Assembly (NCBI GenBank): GCA_021155145.1
Contig: JAJNPX010000131.1
Location: 1-12,452, forward strand
Reading direction: 5' to 3'
Origin: Acidisarcina sp.
Lineage (GTDB): Bacteria; Acidobacteriota; Blastocatellia; Pyrinomonadales; Pyrinomonadaceae
DNA length: 12,452 nt
The translations under genes and the position numbers were made by a program. The first letter of the stretch is position 1. Each line of letters opens with the position of its first letter. The notes below the pieces were generated by a model. That model had not been told where the DNA came from and searched no databases. It saw only the letters and a program-made list of their open reading frames with translations. Shown here piece after piece: positions 12,445-12,452 of the stretch.

Positions 12445-12452
12445 TAGACGCG

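Overview
The window looks like an ordinary bacterial chromosome of moderate GC. No taxonomic marker gene is present. The long MutS, the tandem-heptamer palindrome and the surface-protein-like small ORF at the right edge make an Acidobacteriota-type (Blastocatellia-like) genome my best guess, but this is an inference of modest confidence.

Left half, minus strand (about 1-5847): the first part of an exopolysaccharide/capsule operon, read right to left. It holds an outer-membrane polysaccharide export protein (Wza/OPX type), a Wzc-type co-polymerase with a BY-kinase domain, a close homologue of GDP-mannose 3,5-epimerase, a GT2 glycosyltransferase, and the N-terminal part of a GT4-like glycosyltransferase that runs off the window at position 1. 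Intergenic gaps are only 6-17 bases, so this is one transcription unit. The epimerase suggests the polymer contains L-galactose (or L-gulose). The partial glycosyltransferase has neither of its ends marked by a stop inside the window, but it is clearly coding.

Centre (5848-6054): a 207-base divergent region with candidate promoters for both directions and an imperfect tandem direct repeat just downstream of the predicted start of the polysaccharide operon.

Right half, plus strand (6055-11453): mutS (DNA mismatch repair), a NagZ-like family 3 beta-N-acetylhexosaminidase, and a family 5 (oligopeptide/dipeptide type) ABC-transporter substrate-binding protein. nagZ and the binding-protein gene are 18 bases apart and probably co-transcribed. 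Together they suggest uptake or recycling of cell-wall fragments, but no permease is in view.

After this come a very good sigma70-type promoter, tRNA-Gly(GCC), a 71-base hairpin made of complementary 7-base units, and tRNA-Cys(GCA), all on the plus strand. The last 700 bases hold a minus-strand small secreted or anchored protein of unknown function, a possible terminator, and a 15-codon ORF with a perfect Shine-Dalgarno sequence. That stretch and the inter-tRNA hairpin are the least explained parts of the window. I found no CRISPR array, transposase, phage gene or defence system.
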